6,304 nucleotides of DNA, taken from Methanomicrobiales archaeon. GTDB taxonomy: Archaea > Halobacteriota > Methanomicrobia > Methanomicrobiales > JACTUA01. A program made the position numbers and the translations under genes. Positions within the stretch are counted from its first letter, which is position 1, and each line of letters begins with the position of its first letter. Below the pieces are notes generated by a model. The model did not search any database. It worked only from the letters and a program-made list of their open reading frames with translations, and was not told the DNA's origin. Shown piece after piece: positions 5,951-6,304 of the stretch. The stretch lies in NCBI GenBank assembly GCA_028678555.1, contig JAJRDF010000088.1:1-6304 (forward strand). The letters run 5' to 3'.

Positions 5951-6000
5951 AGACTATCCTCTCGCGGGGGTGGGACCAAGAGGGGGCGCGGCCCCCTCCC
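5951..6000 (+). repeat. Dispersed GC-rich hairpin repeat, copy B
   Basis: The plus strand reads AGACTATCCTC, GGGGGTGGGACC, GAGGGGGCGC, then CCCCCTCCCG. These are the same blocks in the same order as the minus strand at 760-711. AGGGGGC (5981-5987) pairs with GCCCCCT (5991-5997) around a GCG loop, a perfect 7-bp stem. It begins about 20 nt past the cbiQ stop on the minus strand, so it might also act as the 3' structure of that transcript, though no T tract follows. Confidence 0.6.
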
Positions 6001-6018
6001 GCTGAGGGAATCTACCCG

Positions 6019-6304
6019 TTACCGCAGCACCGTGAACGCGAGGGCTGCGAGTAACGGCACCGCGATCCCGATGGACAGAAACGCCCAGTCAGCCGGGACC
6101 AGGGGCTTTTTCGTCACAAAGACATGGGTGTGTCGGCCGTACCCCCGGCAGAGCATGGCCGTGTAGGTCCTCTCGCCCTGTTCATACGAGCGGACGAAGA
6201 AGGTGCCGATGGTATAGCCCAGCTCCTTCAGCCGGTACCGGTAGGGAAGGTGACGGTCAAAGGGATCAAAGCAGCGGGTGGCCAGGGAGTGCTGGATCTT
6301 CCGG
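6019..6304 (-). CDS. cbiQ: Cobalt ECF transporter transmembrane subunit CbiQ, C-terminal part (5' end outside window)
   Basis: The last 94 residues are visible, reading into the window from the right edge and ending in TAA at 6021-6019. The sequence has FFVRSYEQGERTYTAMLCRG followed by YG, which matches the cytoplasmic coupling region of CbiQ/EcfT proteins: an Arg-Ser then Glu-Arg helix and the second conserved Ala-(x)n-Arg-Gly motif, here AMLCRG, which contacts the ATPase subunit. The C-terminus WAFLSIGIAVPLLAALAFTVLR is a hydrophobic segment consistent with the last membrane helix. CbiQ couples the CbiO ATPase to the CbiM/CbiN substrate-binding parts for cobalt uptake, which feeds the cobamides that methanogens need. 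No cbiO follows it here, so the ATPase gene would have to lie elsewhere. A nickel or general EcfT homologue cannot be excluded from this fragment alone. Confidence 0.8.
   Translation of the reverse strand, partial: RKIQHSLATRCFDPFDRHLPYRYRLKELGYTIGTFFVRSYEQGERTYTAMLCRGYGRHTHVFVTKKPLVPADWAFLSIGIAVPLLAALAFTVLR

Larger units (their letters stand above)
5742..6018. other. GC-rich, hairpin-dense non-coding region between cbiQ and the small hypothetical gene
   Basis: This 277-nt stretch shows no credible gene on either strand. It holds a C7 run (5784-5790) joined to a 12-bp palindrome CCGCGGCCGCGG (5789-5800), a cluster of strong inverted repeats (5883-5939), and copy B of the dispersed repeat (5951-6000). 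No clear TATA box for the small gene was found. Confidence 0.6.

Noticed and set aside
5449..6166. Plus-strand frames across the small hypothetical gene and the GC-rich region toward cbiQ
   Set aside because: Their translations are rich in Arg, Pro, Gly and Ser, run through hairpin DNA and into the antisense of cbiQ, and lack start signals.

Overview
The window is GC-rich and looks like part of the chromosome of a methanogenic euryarchaeon, most probably of the order Methanomicrobiales. The reasons are an archaeal-type TATA box with a BRE-like flank upstream of gyrB, T-rich terminator tracts, bacterial-type DNA gyrase genes carrying strong Shine-Dalgarno sites (euryarchaea acquired gyrase from bacteria), a CbiQ-type cobalt transporter subunit, and a secreted protein with a Thr-Pro linker. 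The order-level assignment is inference from overall impression, not from a search.

Layout. Positions 2-550 (+) hold the 3' end of a surface or secreted protein: a Pro/Thr linker followed by a C-terminal domain that looks like a beta-sandwich. It converges on the gyrase operon across a gene-free stretch (551-844) that holds a T-rich terminator for each strand, a hairpin-forming repeat, and a hairpin wrapped around the gyrA stop codon. gyrA (845-3268, minus) and gyrB (3258-5264, minus) form a gyrB-gyrA operon. The two genes overlap by 11 nt, and gyrA starts at TTG under a full-consensus Shine-Dalgarno written in the last codons of gyrB. The operon is driven by a TATA box near 5347-5358 and has an approximately 60-nt leader containing a tandem 10-bp repeat.

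Upstream on the same strand lies a 102-residue hypothetical protein (5433-5741). Next is a GC-rich, hairpin-dense non-coding stretch (5742-6018), then the 3' end of cbiQ (6019-6304), which runs off the right edge.

Function. GyrB (ATPase and Toprim subunit) and GyrA (breakage-reunion and DNA-wrapping subunit) assemble as A2B2 to introduce negative supercoils; all visible catalytic residues are present in both. CbiQ would be the membrane-coupling subunit of an ECF-type cobalt importer. No functional link between gyrase and its other neighbours can be read from the sequence.

Most notable non-standard signals: (1) a repeat of about 50 nt present twice in opposite orientation, in the two non-coding stretches that flank the gyrase region; (2) a perfect 9-bp inverted repeat with the gyrA stop codon in its loop; (3) an insertion of about 35 residues in the GyrB ATPase domain; (4) the tandem repeat in the gyrB leader. 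I see no defence system, CRISPR array, tRNA or rRNA. The genes are mainly ordinary housekeeping genes.
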